This document shows, piece after piece, positions 35,580 through 46,199 of a stretch of 64,000 nucleotides of DNA. Position 1 is the stretch's first letter. Every line of letters starts with the position of its first letter. Location: contig JAZNPF010000019.1 of assembly GCA_045589495.1 (NCBI GenBank), positions 1 through 64,000 of the forward strand. The letters are read 5' to 3'. Origin of the DNA: SIG455 sp045589495 (GTDB taxonomy: Bacteria; Bacillota; Clostridia; UMGS1810). A program made the translations under genes and the position numbers. The notes beneath the pieces were generated by a model. That model saw only the letters and a program-made list of their open reading frames with translations. It ran no database searches and was not told where the DNA came from.

Positions 35580-36017
35580 TTATTCTTCTTTTTTAAGGAT
35601 ATACAGGCAGAGAAGCCCTGTTCCTATAACTATGCAGCAATCTGCAAAATTGAATACGGGAAAATCAATAAATGTTGCTTGTATCATATCCACCACATAG
35701 CCGTAGCAAATTCTGTCTATCAGGTTGCCTATGGCTCCTGCTCCGATAAGTGCAGCAGACCATTTAAAAAGTCTGGACTGCGGTTTTGTTTTTACAATAT
35801 ATACACAAAGTGCCGCAAGCACTGCAACGGTTACAACAACAAAAATCCATCTGGCATTTTGCATTATGCCGAATGCCGCACCTTTGTTTTCCACGTAAGT
35901 CAGCGACAAAACTTTTGGTATCAGCGCCACGCTGTCTACTGGTTTTAACAGATTGACTGTAAGAACTTTTGTTATGCGGTCAAATATAATCAAGGCTAAA
36001 AACAGAGCAATCATCAT
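35580..36017 (-). CDS. lspA: lipoprotein signal peptidase II
   Basis: 145 aa with four membrane helices. It has the family motifs NKGAAFG, GAIGNLIDRICYGYVVDMI (first catalytic Asp) and FNFADCCIVIG (second catalytic Asp). It cleaves prolipoproteins before the lipidated Cys, within the membrane. Its ATG overlaps the gltX stop (4 bp). Last gene of the proS-gltX-lspA unit. Confidence 0.95.
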   Translation of the reverse strand: MMIALFLALIIFDRITKVLTVNLLKPVDSVALIPKVLSLTYVENKGAAFGIMQNARWIFVVVTVAVLAALCVYIVKTKPQSRLFKWSAALIGAGAIGNLIDRICYGYVVDMIQATFIDFPVFNFADCCIVIGTGLLCLYILKKEE

Positions 36018-37465
36018 GACAATTTCTCTATACCTTTCTTAACTCTGGCAATGGTTTCGTCTTTGCCGAGGATTGCTGCCAAATCAACACCGCCGCCGGG
36101 GGTAAATGGCAGACCGCTTACTGCAACACGCAGTGGCCAGAGGATAATGCCGTTTTTAACTTCCAGTTTTTCAATAAGTTCAAAAAGTGCGTTATGGATA
36201 TTATCCATTGTCCAGTCCTCTATCGCCTCTAAAACGGGCAGGATAGCCTTTAAAGACTCCAGAGAGTTTTCGGGATTGGTTTTCATTTTCTTGTGAGTAT
36301 AAAGTTCGTTATCATACTCGGGAAGTTCGTCAATAAACGTAAGTTGGTCTGCAATATCAGTAAACTTTTCAACCCTTGCGTGCAGAAGTGCACAGATTGC
36401 GTTCATATCAATATCGGTACGTTTAACTGCCTTTTGAATGTAGGGCATAGCCTCTTTGGCAAAGTCTTCTTCGCTCATTTTACGGATATACTCACCGTTC
36501 ATCCACGAAAGTTTTTTCTCGTCAAATATAGCGGGGGATTTACTGATTCCGCTTATGGAGAAGTTTTTGATAAGTTCGTCCATAGTGAATATTTCCTGCT
36601 CACCGCCGGGACTCCAGCCGAGAAGTGCAACGTAGTTGACGATTGCCTCTTTAAGATAGCCTTTGTTTATAAAGTCTTCATAAGAAGCGTCGCCTTCACG
36701 TTTACTGAGTTTTTTGCCCGAGTCTTTCATAACGGGTGAAACGTGGATATATTTGGGGATTTCCCAACCAAATGATTCATAGATAAGGTTGTATTTAGGT
36801 GTGCTTGAAAGATATTCGTTACCACGGATAACGTGAGTAATGTTCATCAGGTGGTCGTCTATAACGTTTGCAAAGTTGTATGTGGGAAGACCGTCTGATT
36901 TCAAAAGTACGTTTTCGTCGAGGATGGCATTATCAACTGTGATATCGCCAAAAATCTCGTCATGGAAAGTGGTTTTTCCGTGCGGGTCAATCTTCTGACG
37001 GATAACGTATGGGATACCTGCGTCGATTTTTTCCTGGATTTCTTCTTTTGACAGACCTTTGCAATAGCCGTCATATTTAGGTGTAATACCCTTTGCCGCT
37101 TGTGCTTCTTTTAATTTATCAAGTCTTTCTTTATCACAGAAGCAGTAGTATGCACCGCCGAGTTCAACCAGTTTTTCAGCATATTCTTTATAAAGGCCTC
37201 TGCGTTCGCTCTGGATATACGGACCATATTCACCGCCAACGTCGGGACCTTCATCGTGGATAAGGCCTGTGTCTTTCATTGTTCTGTATATAAGGTCAAC
37301 TGCCCCCTCAACATATCTTTCCTGATCGGTATCTTCTATACGCAGTATAAAGTCACCGCCTTCGTGCTTGGTGAGTAAGTAAGCATAAAGGGCTGTTCTT
37401 AAATTACCTATGTGCATATAGCCTGTAGGGCTGGGTGCAAATCTTGTTCTGATTTTTCCGCTCAT
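36014..37465 (-). CDS. gltX: glutamyl-tRNA synthetase
   Basis: 483 aa, class I. HIGH-like motif FAPSPTGYMHIGNLRTALY near residues 8-26, KMSKS-like KKLSKREGD near 249-257, and a C-terminal anticodon-binding domain. It charges tRNA-Glu and, where no GlnRS exists, tRNA-Gln for later amidation. It lies 3 bp after proS and overlaps lspA. Confidence 0.95.
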   Translation of the reverse strand: MSGKIRTRFAPSPTGYMHIGNLRTALYAYLLTKHEGGDFILRIEDTDQERYVEGAVDLIYRTMKDTGLIHDEGPDVGGEYGPYIQSERRGLYKEYAEKLVELGGAYYCFCDKERLDKLKEAQAAKGITPKYDGYCKGLSKEEIQEKIDAGIPYVIRQKIDPHGKTTFHDEIFGDITVDNAILDENVLLKSDGLPTYNFANVIDDHLMNITHVIRGNEYLSSTPKYNLIYESFGWEIPKYIHVSPVMKDSGKKLSKREGDASYEDFINKGYLKEAIVNYVALLGWSPGGEQEIFTMDELIKNFSISGISKSPAIFDEKKLSWMNGEYIRKMSEEDFAKEAMPYIQKAVKRTDIDMNAICALLHARVEKFTDIADQLTFIDELPEYDNELYTHKKMKTNPENSLESLKAILPVLEAIEDWTMDNIHNALFELIEKLEVKNGIILWPLRVAVSGLPFTPGGGVDLAAILGKDETIARVKKGIEKLS

Positions 37466-37468
37466 ATC

Positions 37469-39172
37469 TTATACCTCTCTAACTTTAGCGATTGCTTTTG
37501 CAACTGCATCTGCAACTGTCAACTCTTCCATATTGCCCGATGCACGTTCTTTATATTCAACTATGCCGTCAGCGGCTTTTTTACCGACTGTAATTCTTAA
37601 AGGATATCCGATCAGGTCAGCGTCTTTGAATTTAACGCCTACACGTTCGTTACGATCGTCCAGAACAGCCTCTACACCGTTTGAAATAAGTGCGTTGTAA
37701 ATTTTTTCTGCAAGTTCGGACTGTGTGGCATCACTTGAATTTACGGGTACAACTGCCACGTGGAACGGAGCCACGCTCATTGGCCATATAATGCCGTTTT
37801 CGTCAGAGTGTTGCTCAATTATTGCTGCTAAGCATCTGGAAACGCCTATGCCGTAACAACCCATAATAAGAGTCTGGTCTTTGCCGTTTTCATCCAAAAC
37901 TGTGCAGCCCATAGCCTCAGAATATTTTGTGCCGAGTTTGAATATGTGACCAACCTCTATACCGCGGCAGGTTTTAATTTCTGCTTTGCCGCATACGGGA
38001 CAGATATCGCCTTCGGTGATGTTTCTGAAATCACCGATGAAGTCGGGGGTGAAATCACGGTCAATATTTACATTTTCAAAGTGGTAGTCGCCCTCGTTTG
38101 CACCGACAACCATATTTTTCATACCCGCAATTTCGTTATCAGCGATTATCTCAACTTTTTCTTTTAAACCGATAGGACCTGCAAAGCCTACGGGAGCGCC
38201 TGTTATACGCATAACGTCTTCAGCGGATGCAAGTTCAAGTTCAAGTGCGCCAAGGTGATTTTTAAGTTTTGTTTCGTTAACTTCTCTGTCACCACGGAGC
38301 ATAACGGCTACGCATTTGTCATCAGCACGGTAGATAAGTGTTTTTGCAAAGTGTTTTGCGTCTGTGTTAAGACTTTCTGTAAGTTCTTCAATAGTTCTGC
38401 TGTTGGGTGTGAAAATTTTATTCATATCAAGTATTTGAGCAGAATCCTTTTCCCCCGCAACACACTGTGCTTTTTCTTCGTTTGCACAGTATCCGCATGA
38501 GCAGTATGCGATTGTATCTTCACCGATTTCGGATTTAACCATAAACTCCTGTGAGCCTGAACCACCCATTGCACCTGAGTCTGCATCAACTGCAAGGTAG
38601 TCAAGATCCATGGCATTAAAAATCTCGCAGTATGCATCGTACATATTTTTGTATGATGCGTCAAGACCTGCCTGATCACGGTCGAAAGAGTAAGCGTCTT
38701 TCATAATAAACTCACGGCTGCGGATAACACCGAATCTCGGACGGCGCTCGTCACGGTATTTGGTTTGAATCTGATATAAAGTTACGGGCAACTGCTTGTA
38801 CGAATGAATATTGTTTTTAACAGTATCGGTAAAAATCTCCTCGTGTGTAGGACCTAAACAGAAATCCCTCTGTCCTCTGTCTTTCAAACGGAACATATCC
38901 TCGCCGAAAACTTCCCATCTGCCTGATTCTTCATAATACTCTTTCGGCAGGAGTGCGCTCATCAAAAGTTCCTGAGCGTTATGGTTGTCCATACCCTTAC
39001 GTACTATGTTCTCAACTTTTTTAAGTGCACGCAATCCAAGTGGCAGATACGAGTATACGCCTGAGGCAAGTTTTCTCATAAGACCAGCCCTGAGCATAAG
39101 CTGATGGCTTGTAATTTCCGCCTCTGCAGGTACGTCACGCAGGGTGGGTGCTAAATACTTTGATAATTTCAT
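37469..39172 (-). CDS. proS: prolyl-tRNA synthetase
   Basis: 567 aa, the long bacterial form with an editing (INS) domain at about 220-405 inserted between motifs 2 and 3. Class II motif 2 is YRDERRPRFGVIRSREFIMKD; MGCYGIGVSRCLAAIIEQH forms motif 3. C-terminal anticodon-binding domain (about 465-567). First gene of the minus operon; ATG. Confidence 0.95.
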   Translation of the reverse strand: MKLSKYLAPTLRDVPAEAEITSHQLMLRAGLMRKLASGVYSYLPLGLRALKKVENIVRKGMDNHNAQELLMSALLPKEYYEESGRWEVFGEDMFRLKDRGQRDFCLGPTHEEIFTDTVKNNIHSYKQLPVTLYQIQTKYRDERRPRFGVIRSREFIMKDAYSFDRDQAGLDASYKNMYDAYCEIFNAMDLDYLAVDADSGAMGGSGSQEFMVKSEIGEDTIAYCSCGYCANEEKAQCVAGEKDSAQILDMNKIFTPNSRTIEELTESLNTDAKHFAKTLIYRADDKCVAVMLRGDREVNETKLKNHLGALELELASAEDVMRITGAPVGFAGPIGLKEKVEIIADNEIAGMKNMVVGANEGDYHFENVNIDRDFTPDFIGDFRNITEGDICPVCGKAEIKTCRGIEVGHIFKLGTKYSEAMGCTVLDENGKDQTLIMGCYGIGVSRCLAAIIEQHSDENGIIWPMSVAPFHVAVVPVNSSDATQSELAEKIYNALISNGVEAVLDDRNERVGVKFKDADLIGYPLRITVGKKAADGIVEYKERASGNMEELTVADAVAKAIAKVREV

Positions 39173-39221
39173 TATATATGCAACCTTTCTGTATAGTTTT
39201 TTGCATTATTTTTCATATTAT

Positions 39222-39250
39222 AGTATATATTATTTTTGTTGTTTACGCAA
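39222..39250 (-). promoter_or_regulatory. promoter of proS-gltX-lspA
   Basis: Minus strand TTGCGT (39250-39245), 17 bp, TATACT (39227-39222). Confidence 0.6.
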
Positions 39251-39273
39251 TAGTTATTTATACAATTTTAGTA

Positions 39274-39302
39274 TTGTATTTTGCACTAAAATATATTAAA
39301 AT
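39274..39302 (+). promoter_or_regulatory. promoter of the M18 aminopeptidase gene
   Basis: TTGTAT (39274-39279), 17 bp, TAAAAT (39297-39302), divergent from the proS promoter. Confidence 0.6.
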
Positions 39303-39342
39303 ATATAAGATGTAGTGTTTTTATGAAAGGATTTGATTTAAA

Positions 39343-40695
39343 ATGAAAAATGCATGGAAAAACATCGGCGATAAAAAACTCGCTCTTGCCTTTTCTGACG
39401 GATATATAAATTTTTTGAATATCGGTAAAACAGAACGTACCTGTGTGGATTTTGTAAAAGGTCTTGCAGAGGAAAACGGATTTAAAAATATTGACGCTGT
39501 AACTGATTTGAAAGCAGGAGATAAAATATATAAAATCAACCGCGGCAAAAACATTGTTCTTGCGCGTGTGGGCAGTGATGACATCATCAGCGGAACAAAC
39601 ATTGTTGCCGCACATATAGACAGCCCTCGCCTTGATTTAAAACAGAATCCCCTCTATGAGGATTCATCGCTTGCACTTTTCAAAACGCATTATTACGGCG
39701 GGATTAAAAAATATCAGTGGACGGCTATTCCGCTTTCTTTAATCGGTGTTGTAATAGATGCTGATGGTAACACTGTCAATATCAATATCGGAGAGGACGA
39801 GGGCGACCCCGTTTTAACCATAACAGACCTTTTGCCGCATCTTGCATCTGACCAGATGAGCAAAAAAATGACAGAGGCATTCACTGGCGAAGATTTGAAT
39901 ATTTTAATAGGCTCAATGCCGCACGACGATGAAGAAAAATCCGTTAAAGATTATATTCTTGATATATTGAAAGATAAATACAATATCACCGAAGAAGATT
40001 TTATCAGTGCAGAACTTGAGATTGTGCCTTCGTTTAAAGCGTGTTCAGTAGGGCTTGATTCGTCTATGATTGGCTCGTACGGTCAGGACGACAGAGTTTG
40101 TGCATATACCGCCGTTAAAGCGATACTTGATTGCACAGATACCACACGCACTGCTGTATGCTATCTTGCAGACAAAGAGGAAATCGGCTCTATCGGCAAC
40201 ACAGGTATGAAATCAAGATTTTTCGAAAACTTTATTGCAGAGATTATAGAAAAAGTCAAAGGCGACTATAACGATATGTACCTGCGTCGCACTCTTACTG
40301 CGTCTATGTGCTTATCTGCCGATGTAGGCGTTGCACTTGACCCGAATTATAAAAGTGTTTCCGAAGAAAAGAACAGTGCATACCTTGGCGGCGGACTGAC
40401 AATGTGCAAGTACACAGGTTCGCGCGGAAAATATTCAACATCTGATGCAAGTGCCGAATTTGTAGGCAAAGTACGTAAAATATTCAACGATGCAGGCATC
40501 GCATGGCAGACGGGTGAACTCGGCAAAGTGGACCAGGGCGGCGGCGGAACTGTGGCACAGTATATCGCCAACCTTGACGTTGATACCATAGATGTAGGAG
40601 TATCATTACTTTCTATGCACGCACCGTTTGAGATTGCTTCAAAAGCAGATGTGTATATGGCGTATCTGGGATATAAAGCGTTTTATCTTGCGTAA
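39343..40695 (+). CDS. M18-family metalloaminopeptidase
   Basis: 450 aa. Metal-binding motifs of the family: AAHIDSPRLDLK (His and Asp), DKEEIGSIGNTGM (Glu pair) and a late SMHAPFEIASKAD (His). It removes N-terminal, mostly acidic or hydrophobic, residues from peptides in the cytoplasm. Length matches the M18 aspartyl-aminopeptidase-like ApeA/LAP4 type rather than M42. Single gene with its own promoter; the stop is followed by a repeat-rich gap. Confidence 0.9.
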   Translation: MKNAWKNIGDKKLALAFSDGYINFLNIGKTERTCVDFVKGLAEENGFKNIDAVTDLKAGDKIYKINRGKNIVLARVGSDDIISGTNIVAAHIDSPRLDLKQNPLYEDSSLALFKTHYYGGIKKYQWTAIPLSLIGVVIDADGNTVNINIGEDEGDPVLTITDLLPHLASDQMSKKMTEAFTGEDLNILIGSMPHDDEEKSVKDYILDILKDKYNITEEDFISAELEIVPSFKACSVGLDSSMIGSYGQDDRVCAYTAVKAILDCTDTTRTAVCYLADKEEIGSIGNTGMKSRFFENFIAEIIEKVKGDYNDMYLRRTLTASMCLSADVGVALDPNYKSVSEEKNSAYLGGGLTMCKYTGSRGKYSTSDASAEFVGKVRKIFNDAGIAWQTGELGKVDQGGGGTVAQYIANLDVDTIDVGVSLLSMHAPFEIASKADVYMAYLGYKAFYLA

Positions 40696-41007
40696 ATCAG
40701 TTTTTCCATAACTGGAAAACAACGATACTTGTGTTGATATTGTTTTGATTGTACAATAACTGTAAGAAATATAAATAATTATGGCTACGAAGCCGTAGTG
40801 GCGTATGGTTTCATAGGTCGACTAATGGGTTCAAGGGGATATTTCCCCTTGTAAAACAAATTTTTAAAATATATTTTTATATGTACTTTTGTGACCTAAA
40901 GTACCAAAAGTCCTGGGTGTTCGGATCCCCCCAGACCCCTAAAACTGATTAGGGGTTTCATCCCTAATAACCCCATTTTATGCGTAGTATTTTTACAAAA
41001 AACTGCG
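40696..41007. repeat. gene-free gap with inverted copies of the 8-kb repeat modules
   Basis: Contains GGTCGACTAATGGGTT beside AAGGGGATATTTCCCCTT (40819-40850), then in inverse orientation the ACTTTTGGTACTTTAGGTCA and GGGG-TC-GGATCC-ACCC modules (40880-40960), and a final TTAGGGGTTTCATCCCTAA hairpin. The order mirrors 8182-8590. No gene or clear promoter for lon is visible within it. Confidence 0.6.
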
Positions 41008-41022
41008 AAAGGAGAACTTTCA

Positions 41023-43359
41023 TTGATTACCAAACAGCACATACTACCGGTGCTGCCCTTGAGAGGGCTTCCGGTATATCCATATATGATTATACATTTT
41101 GATGCCGGCAGGGATTTTACCATAAAAGCCATTGAAGAGGCTATGGCAGACGACGGATTGATTGTACTTATCTCTCAACGTGATTTTGAGGTTGCAGAGC
41201 CCAAAGAAGCGGACCTTTACGATGTTGGTACAATTGCAAAAATCCGCCAGATTTTAAAACGCGGAGAAGACGATTTCCGCATTGCAGTAGAGGGTATCAG
41301 CCGTGCGTCAGTAAACACCTTCGTACAGACACGTCCGTACTTTCTGGCAGACGTAACCGAAATTTCCGACTCGCCTTTAGACGAGGGCGATAAAATTGTC
41401 GGTGATGTTTATATGGAAAAAATAAAACAGATGTGCCGCAGCGGTGCGTTTTCACCAAAAGAGCCTGATGCTGCTGAAGTTTTAAAAACACTTGATTCCA
41501 TAACTGACCACGCATATTTCAGTGATGTTGTTTCTGCAAATGTGTACAGTACGTTAGAGAAAAAACAGGCACTTCTGTCTGAATTTGATGTAGTAAAAAG
41601 GCTGAAACTGTTAACCGATATTATTGGTGATGAAATACAACTGCTCAATCTGGAATCTAAAATTGACAGTAAAGTACACAGAAATATAGACAAGCACCAG
41701 AAAGAGTATTTCCTGCGTGAACAGTTGAAAGTTATACGCGGAGAACTTGGTGATGATGAAAGCATTGACAAAGACATAGATGAATACCGCAAAAAACTGT
41801 CGGACAAAAAAGCGCCCGAGGCAGTTATTGCTAAATGTGAAAAAGAGATGGAGCGTCTGGAAAAGATGCAACCCGGAAGTCCGGAGTCGGGCGTTGTAAG
41901 AACGTATCTTGACTGGGTGACGGATTTGCCGTGGGGAATTAAAACAGATGAAAATTATGATATATCAGGTGCAGAAAAAGTTTTAGAAGCAGACCATTAC
42001 GGTTTAAAAAAGGTAAAAGAGCGCATACTCGAATTTTTGTCTGTGCGCACATTGACGGGCGGAGCAAAAACGCCTATTATATGTCTGGCGGGACCTCCCG
42101 GAGTCGGAAAGACTTCTATAGCAAAATCAATAGCATCTGCAACGGGCAGAAATTATGTGCGTATATCACTCGGCGGAATCCGTGATGAAGCAGAAATCCG
42201 CGGTCACAGAAAAACATACATAGGTGCAATGCCCGGCAGAATTATAACTGCACTTAAAAAAGCAGGTTCGTCAAATCCGCTTATACTTTTAGATGAGATA
42301 GACAAACTCTCTGCCGATTATAAAGGCGATCCGTCGTCAGCACTTTTAGAGGTTTTAGACAGCGAGCAGAACTTTGCTTTCCGTGACCATTTTATAGAAC
42401 TTGATGTGGATTTATCCGATGTAATGTTTGTAACTACTGCAAACTCAGTTGAAGATATAGACCGTCCGCTTCTTGACAGAATGGAAGTTATAGATATATC
42501 AGGCTACACAGAGTATGACAAAATAAACATAGCACGTGAGCATCTTATTCCGAAACTTATGAAGCAGCACGGATTAAGCAAAAGTGCGTTGCGTATCAGC
42601 AAAGAAGCCATAGCGGATATAATAAATGGTTATACCCGTGAGGCAGGTGTGCGTAATCTGGAGCGCAAACTTGCCCAGGTAATGAGAAGAGGTGCTGCTA
42701 CCATAGTGAAAGACGGTGTCAAAACCGTTTCTGTCGGACGAAAAAATCTTGAAACTTTTCTCGGCAAAAAAATATTTAAAGATGACGACAAATCCAAAAC
42801 CAATCAGGTCGGTGTTGTAAACGGGCTTGCGTGGACTCAATACGGAGGAGATACTCTTTGTGTTGAGGTAAACTGTATGAAAGGCAGCGGCAAAACAGAA
42901 CTTACAGGTTCACTTGGTGATGTTATGAAAGAGTCTGCCGTTGCTGCCATAAGTTTTATACGCTCCAGAGCAGACGAACTTGGCATCGATCCTGATTTTT
43001 ATAAAACAACCGACATACATATTCACGTTCCCGAGGGTGCAACTCCTAAAGACGGCCCGTCTGCCGGTATAACGATGGCAACCGCCGTAATTTCCGCACT
43101 CACTAAAAAAGGTGTTCGTGCAGATGTTGCTATGACGGGTGAGATAACGCTTCGCGGAAGAGTTTTGGCAATCGGGGGACTCCGGGAAAAATCACTTGCT
43201 GCATACAGAGCAGGTGCAACAACGGTAATCATTCCAAAAGCCAATGTTGCTGATTTAGAAGATATTCCGTCTGAAGTGCGTGAAAAAATAGAGTTTGTGC
43301 CCGTAGAAAGTATGGACGAGGTACTTAAAATCGCTTTTGAGAAAGGCGTGGAAAAATGA
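41023..43359 (+). CDS. lon: ATP-dependent Lon protease
   Basis: 778 aa. N-terminal Lon substrate domain (1-200), AAA+ with Walker A GPPGVGKT (357-364), and a C-terminal serine protease with S680 in PKDGPSAGITM and K723 in LREKSLAAYRAG. It degrades misfolded and regulatory proteins. The start is TTG at 41023 after AAAGGAG. Its end overlaps engB by 4 bp, the conserved lon-engB coupling. Confidence 0.95.
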   Translation: MITKQHILPVLPLRGLPVYPYMIIHFDAGRDFTIKAIEEAMADDGLIVLISQRDFEVAEPKEADLYDVGTIAKIRQILKRGEDDFRIAVEGISRASVNTFVQTRPYFLADVTEISDSPLDEGDKIVGDVYMEKIKQMCRSGAFSPKEPDAAEVLKTLDSITDHAYFSDVVSANVYSTLEKKQALLSEFDVVKRLKLLTDIIGDEIQLLNLESKIDSKVHRNIDKHQKEYFLREQLKVIRGELGDDESIDKDIDEYRKKLSDKKAPEAVIAKCEKEMERLEKMQPGSPESGVVRTYLDWVTDLPWGIKTDENYDISGAEKVLEADHYGLKKVKERILEFLSVRTLTGGAKTPIICLAGPPGVGKTSIAKSIASATGRNYVRISLGGIRDEAEIRGHRKTYIGAMPGRIITALKKAGSSNPLILLDEIDKLSADYKGDPSSALLEVLDSEQNFAFRDHFIELDVDLSDVMFVTTANSVEDIDRPLLDRMEVIDISGYTEYDKINIAREHLIPKLMKQHGLSKSALRISKEAIADIINGYTREAGVRNLERKLAQVMRRGAATIVKDGVKTVSVGRKNLETFLGKKIFKDDDKSKTNQVGVVNGLAWTQYGGDTLCVEVNCMKGSGKTELTGSLGDVMKESAVAAISFIRSRADELGIDPDFYKTTDIHIHVPEGATPKDGPSAGITMATAVISALTKKGVRADVAMTGEITLRGRVLAIGGLREKSLAAYRAGATTVIIPKANVADLEDIPSEVREKIEFVPVESMDEVLKIAFEKGVEK

Positions 43360-43946
43360 ACATACACAATGTAAACTTTTTGATATCGGCAGTAAACCCC
43401 AAGCAGTATCCGGCGGCAAATGTTCCTGAACTTGCATTTGCGGGACGTTCCAACGTGGGCAAATCTTCGCTTATAAACAAACTTTTAAACCGCAAAAACC
43501 TTGCCCGTGTAAGTCAGAAACCCGGAAAAACCGCCACAATCAATTTTTTTGATATTGACGGTTCCATAAATTTTGTTGACTTGCCCGGTTACGGATTTGC
43601 AAGAGTTTCTAAAGAAGAGAAGAAAAAATGGGGCAACATTATAGAAACGTATCTTAATTCAAGAGAAAATCTTTCTCAGGTAATACTTCTTGTAGACAGC
43701 CGCCACACACCAACAGAGGATGACCGCACAATGATGGGTTTTATCCGTGCCGTGTGTGACCGTGCCGTAGTTATCGCCACCAAGTGCGACAAACTCAAAA
43801 AAAGCGAGATAGAGCCGAAAATGTATGATATCATTAAAACCTTGCGTTTAGAGGGCGATGACATCATCATACCGTTTTCAACCATAAACGGTATGGGTGT
43901 TGAAGAATTCTGGAGTTATGTAACTGAAGTAATAGGAGTAGAATGA
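43356..43946 (+). CDS. engB: ribosome biogenesis GTPase EngB/YsxC
   Basis: 196 aa. G1 GRSNVGKSS (29-37), G3 DLPGYGFA, G4 TKCDK, typical of the TrmE-Era-EngA-EngB family. It assists assembly of the 50S subunit. Overlaps lon by 4 bp. Confidence 0.95.
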   Translation: MNIHNVNFLISAVNPKQYPAANVPELAFAGRSNVGKSSLINKLLNRKNLARVSQKPGKTATINFFDIDGSINFVDLPGYGFARVSKEEKKKWGNIIETYLNSRENLSQVILLVDSRHTPTEDDRTMMGFIRAVCDRAVVIATKCDKLKKSEIEPKMYDIIKTLRLEGDDIIIPFSTINGMGVEEFWSYVTEVIGVE

Positions 43947-43950
43947 TAAG

Positions 43951-46188
43951 ATGAGCAATCTTTTGACAGGACTTAACGATATGCAGAAAAAAGCAGTGAC
44001 TACAACCGAGGGTGCTGTTTTGGTTATAGCGGGTGCAGGCAGCGGAAAAACTACTGTAATCACACGCAGAATCGGATATATTATTGAACAGGGACTTGCA
44101 CAGCCGTGGCAGATTTTAGCGATTACATTTACCAACAAAGCCGCTGCAGAAATGCTTGAACGTGTTGGCAAACTTTTTCCCGAAGCGGCGGGTGATATGT
44201 GGGTTAAAACATTCCACTCAACATGTTTGCGTATGCTCCGCCGTGATATAGACAAAATCGGATACAGTTCAAATTTCAATATATACGATACCACTGACCA
44301 GAAAAGACTTGTTAAAGAATGCATTGCAACGTGCGGATTCAGTGAGGAGAATTATCCTGTTAAATCCGTAATGAACGCCATAAGCAGCGCAAAGAACAGA
44401 AGTCTTGACGCAGACGGATTTGCATCAGAGAACGCAGGTGACTTCCGCGGCTCAAACTATGCCAAAATGTATCAGTTGTATGAGAAACGGTTGAAAGAAA
44501 ATAACGCACTTGATTTTGATGACTTGCTTTTAAAAACAGTTGAACTTTTTGAAAAGCACCCCGATGTGCTGGAATATTATCAGCGTAAATTTAAGTACAT
44601 AATGGTAGACGAGTATCAGGATACCAACCACGTTCAGTACAAACTGGTTGCAATGCTTGCTGCTAAAAGTAAAAACTTATGCGTTGTCGGTGATGACGAC
44701 CAGAGTATTTATAAATTCAGGGGCGCAGACATTACCAATATTTTAGATTTTGAGAGCCAGTTCAAAGATGCAGTTAATATAAAACTTGAGCAGAATTACC
44801 GTTCCACACAGAATATCCTTACCGCCGCAAACGAAGTTATCTGCCACAATTACGGCAGAAAGGGCAAAAACCTCTGGACAGACAGCGGCGAGGGCGAAAA
44901 AATTACCTTAAAAGCCGCCACCAATCAGATTGATGAGGCCATGTATATCGGACGTGAGATAGAAAAACTTGTTGAAAGCGGACAGTATTCCTACAGCGAT
45001 TGTGCCGTGCTTTACCGTACAAATGCGCAGACACGTTCTTTTGAAGAAAACTTCACTATCCCGTACAGAATTTTGTCCGGTTTGCGTTTCTATGACAGAA
45101 AAGAGATTAAAGACATACTTTCATACATACGTGTATTGTTCAACCCGAGCGATGATGTAAACCTTTCACGCATCATAAACACACCCAAGCGCGGAATAGG
45201 AGATACCACAATAAGCAAGATTTCCGCCATGGCACAGAGCGTAGGCAAAAGTATGTTCGATATCCTGACCGATCCGCTTTATTTAGAACCACTCGGACGC
45301 GCCAGATTAAAACTTGAAGAATTTGCATCAATGATTCTTGACCTGCGTGCTATGGTAGACAAAGTTCCGCTTACAGAACTTTTTGATGCCATATACGAAA
45401 AATCAGGATATATGGAATCGCTCGTTGCTGAAAGAACAGCCGAGGCAATGGGCAGAATCGAAAACCTTGACGAGTTCAAATCAAAAGCGGCAGAGTATGT
45501 TGCCAATGTGGAAAATCCCACGTTTGAGGGTTTTTTAGATAATATTTCACTTGTTTCCGATGTGGATAATTACGATGAGCAGCAAAATGCAGTTGTTATG
45601 ATGACTCTGCACAGTGCAAAAGGTCTTGAATTCCCCGTTGTGTTTATGTGTGGTATGGAAACCGGACTTTTCCCCGGTATGATGGCTGAAATGAGCGACG
45701 AAGAAATGGAAGAAGAACGCCGCCTTTGCTATGTTGGCATAACACGAGCAAAGAAAAAACTTTACCTTACGTATGCGCAGCAACGTATGATGTACGGAAA
45801 AACGGAAAGCCGTCTGCCGAGTAAGTTTATTGGCGAAATCCCATCGGACCTTATTTACAGAGAGCCGGACCCGAACGCAAGAGTGCATCACTTTGATATA
45901 AGCAATAACACCAAGAGCACCAGCAGGGCAAACATGCTTGGAACAAAAGAAAACTTAAATAGCGTGCTTACCACGTTTGGCATAGGAACAGCGGCATCAA
46001 AGATTGCCGAAGTATCTTCTGCACCGTGTGAATTCAAAAAAGGCGACAAGGTGCGTCATAAAAAATTCGGTGACGGAATGATTACCGATATAACCCAAAG
46101 CGGTGCAGATGCAGAACTTGAAATCCTGTTTGACAGAGTGGGCACAAGAAAACTTCTTGCATCATTTGCAAAACTAGAAAAGATTTGA
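43951..46188 (+). CDS. pcrA: UvrD/PcrA-family DNA helicase
   Basis: 745 aa, superfamily 1A. Walker A GAGSGKTT (28-35), DEYQDTN (motif II), GDDDQSIYKFRGA (motif III), YRS (motif IV) and VGITRAKKKLYLTYA (motif VI). A C-terminal RNA-polymerase-binding Tudor-like segment begins KGDKVRHKKFGDG. It acts in repair and replication-transcription conflict. Follows engB by 4 bp. Confidence 0.94.
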   Translation: MSNLLTGLNDMQKKAVTTTEGAVLVIAGAGSGKTTVITRRIGYIIEQGLAQPWQILAITFTNKAAAEMLERVGKLFPEAAGDMWVKTFHSTCLRMLRRDIDKIGYSSNFNIYDTTDQKRLVKECIATCGFSEENYPVKSVMNAISSAKNRSLDADGFASENAGDFRGSNYAKMYQLYEKRLKENNALDFDDLLLKTVELFEKHPDVLEYYQRKFKYIMVDEYQDTNHVQYKLVAMLAAKSKNLCVVGDDDQSIYKFRGADITNILDFESQFKDAVNIKLEQNYRSTQNILTAANEVICHNYGRKGKNLWTDSGEGEKITLKAATNQIDEAMYIGREIEKLVESGQYSYSDCAVLYRTNAQTRSFEENFTIPYRILSGLRFYDRKEIKDILSYIRVLFNPSDDVNLSRIINTPKRGIGDTTISKISAMAQSVGKSMFDILTDPLYLEPLGRARLKLEEFASMILDLRAMVDKVPLTELFDAIYEKSGYMESLVAERTAEAMGRIENLDEFKSKAAEYVANVENPTFEGFLDNISLVSDVDNYDEQQNAVVMMTLHSAKGLEFPVVFMCGMETGLFPGMMAEMSDEEMEEERRLCYVGITRAKKKLYLTYAQQRMMYGKTESRLPSKFIGEIPSDLIYREPDPNARVHHFDISNNTKSTSRANMLGTKENLNSVLTTFGIGTAASKIAEVSSAPCEFKKGDKVRHKKFGDGMITDITQSGADAELEILFDRVGTRKLLASFAKLEKI

Positions 46189-46199
46189 GGAATATAGGT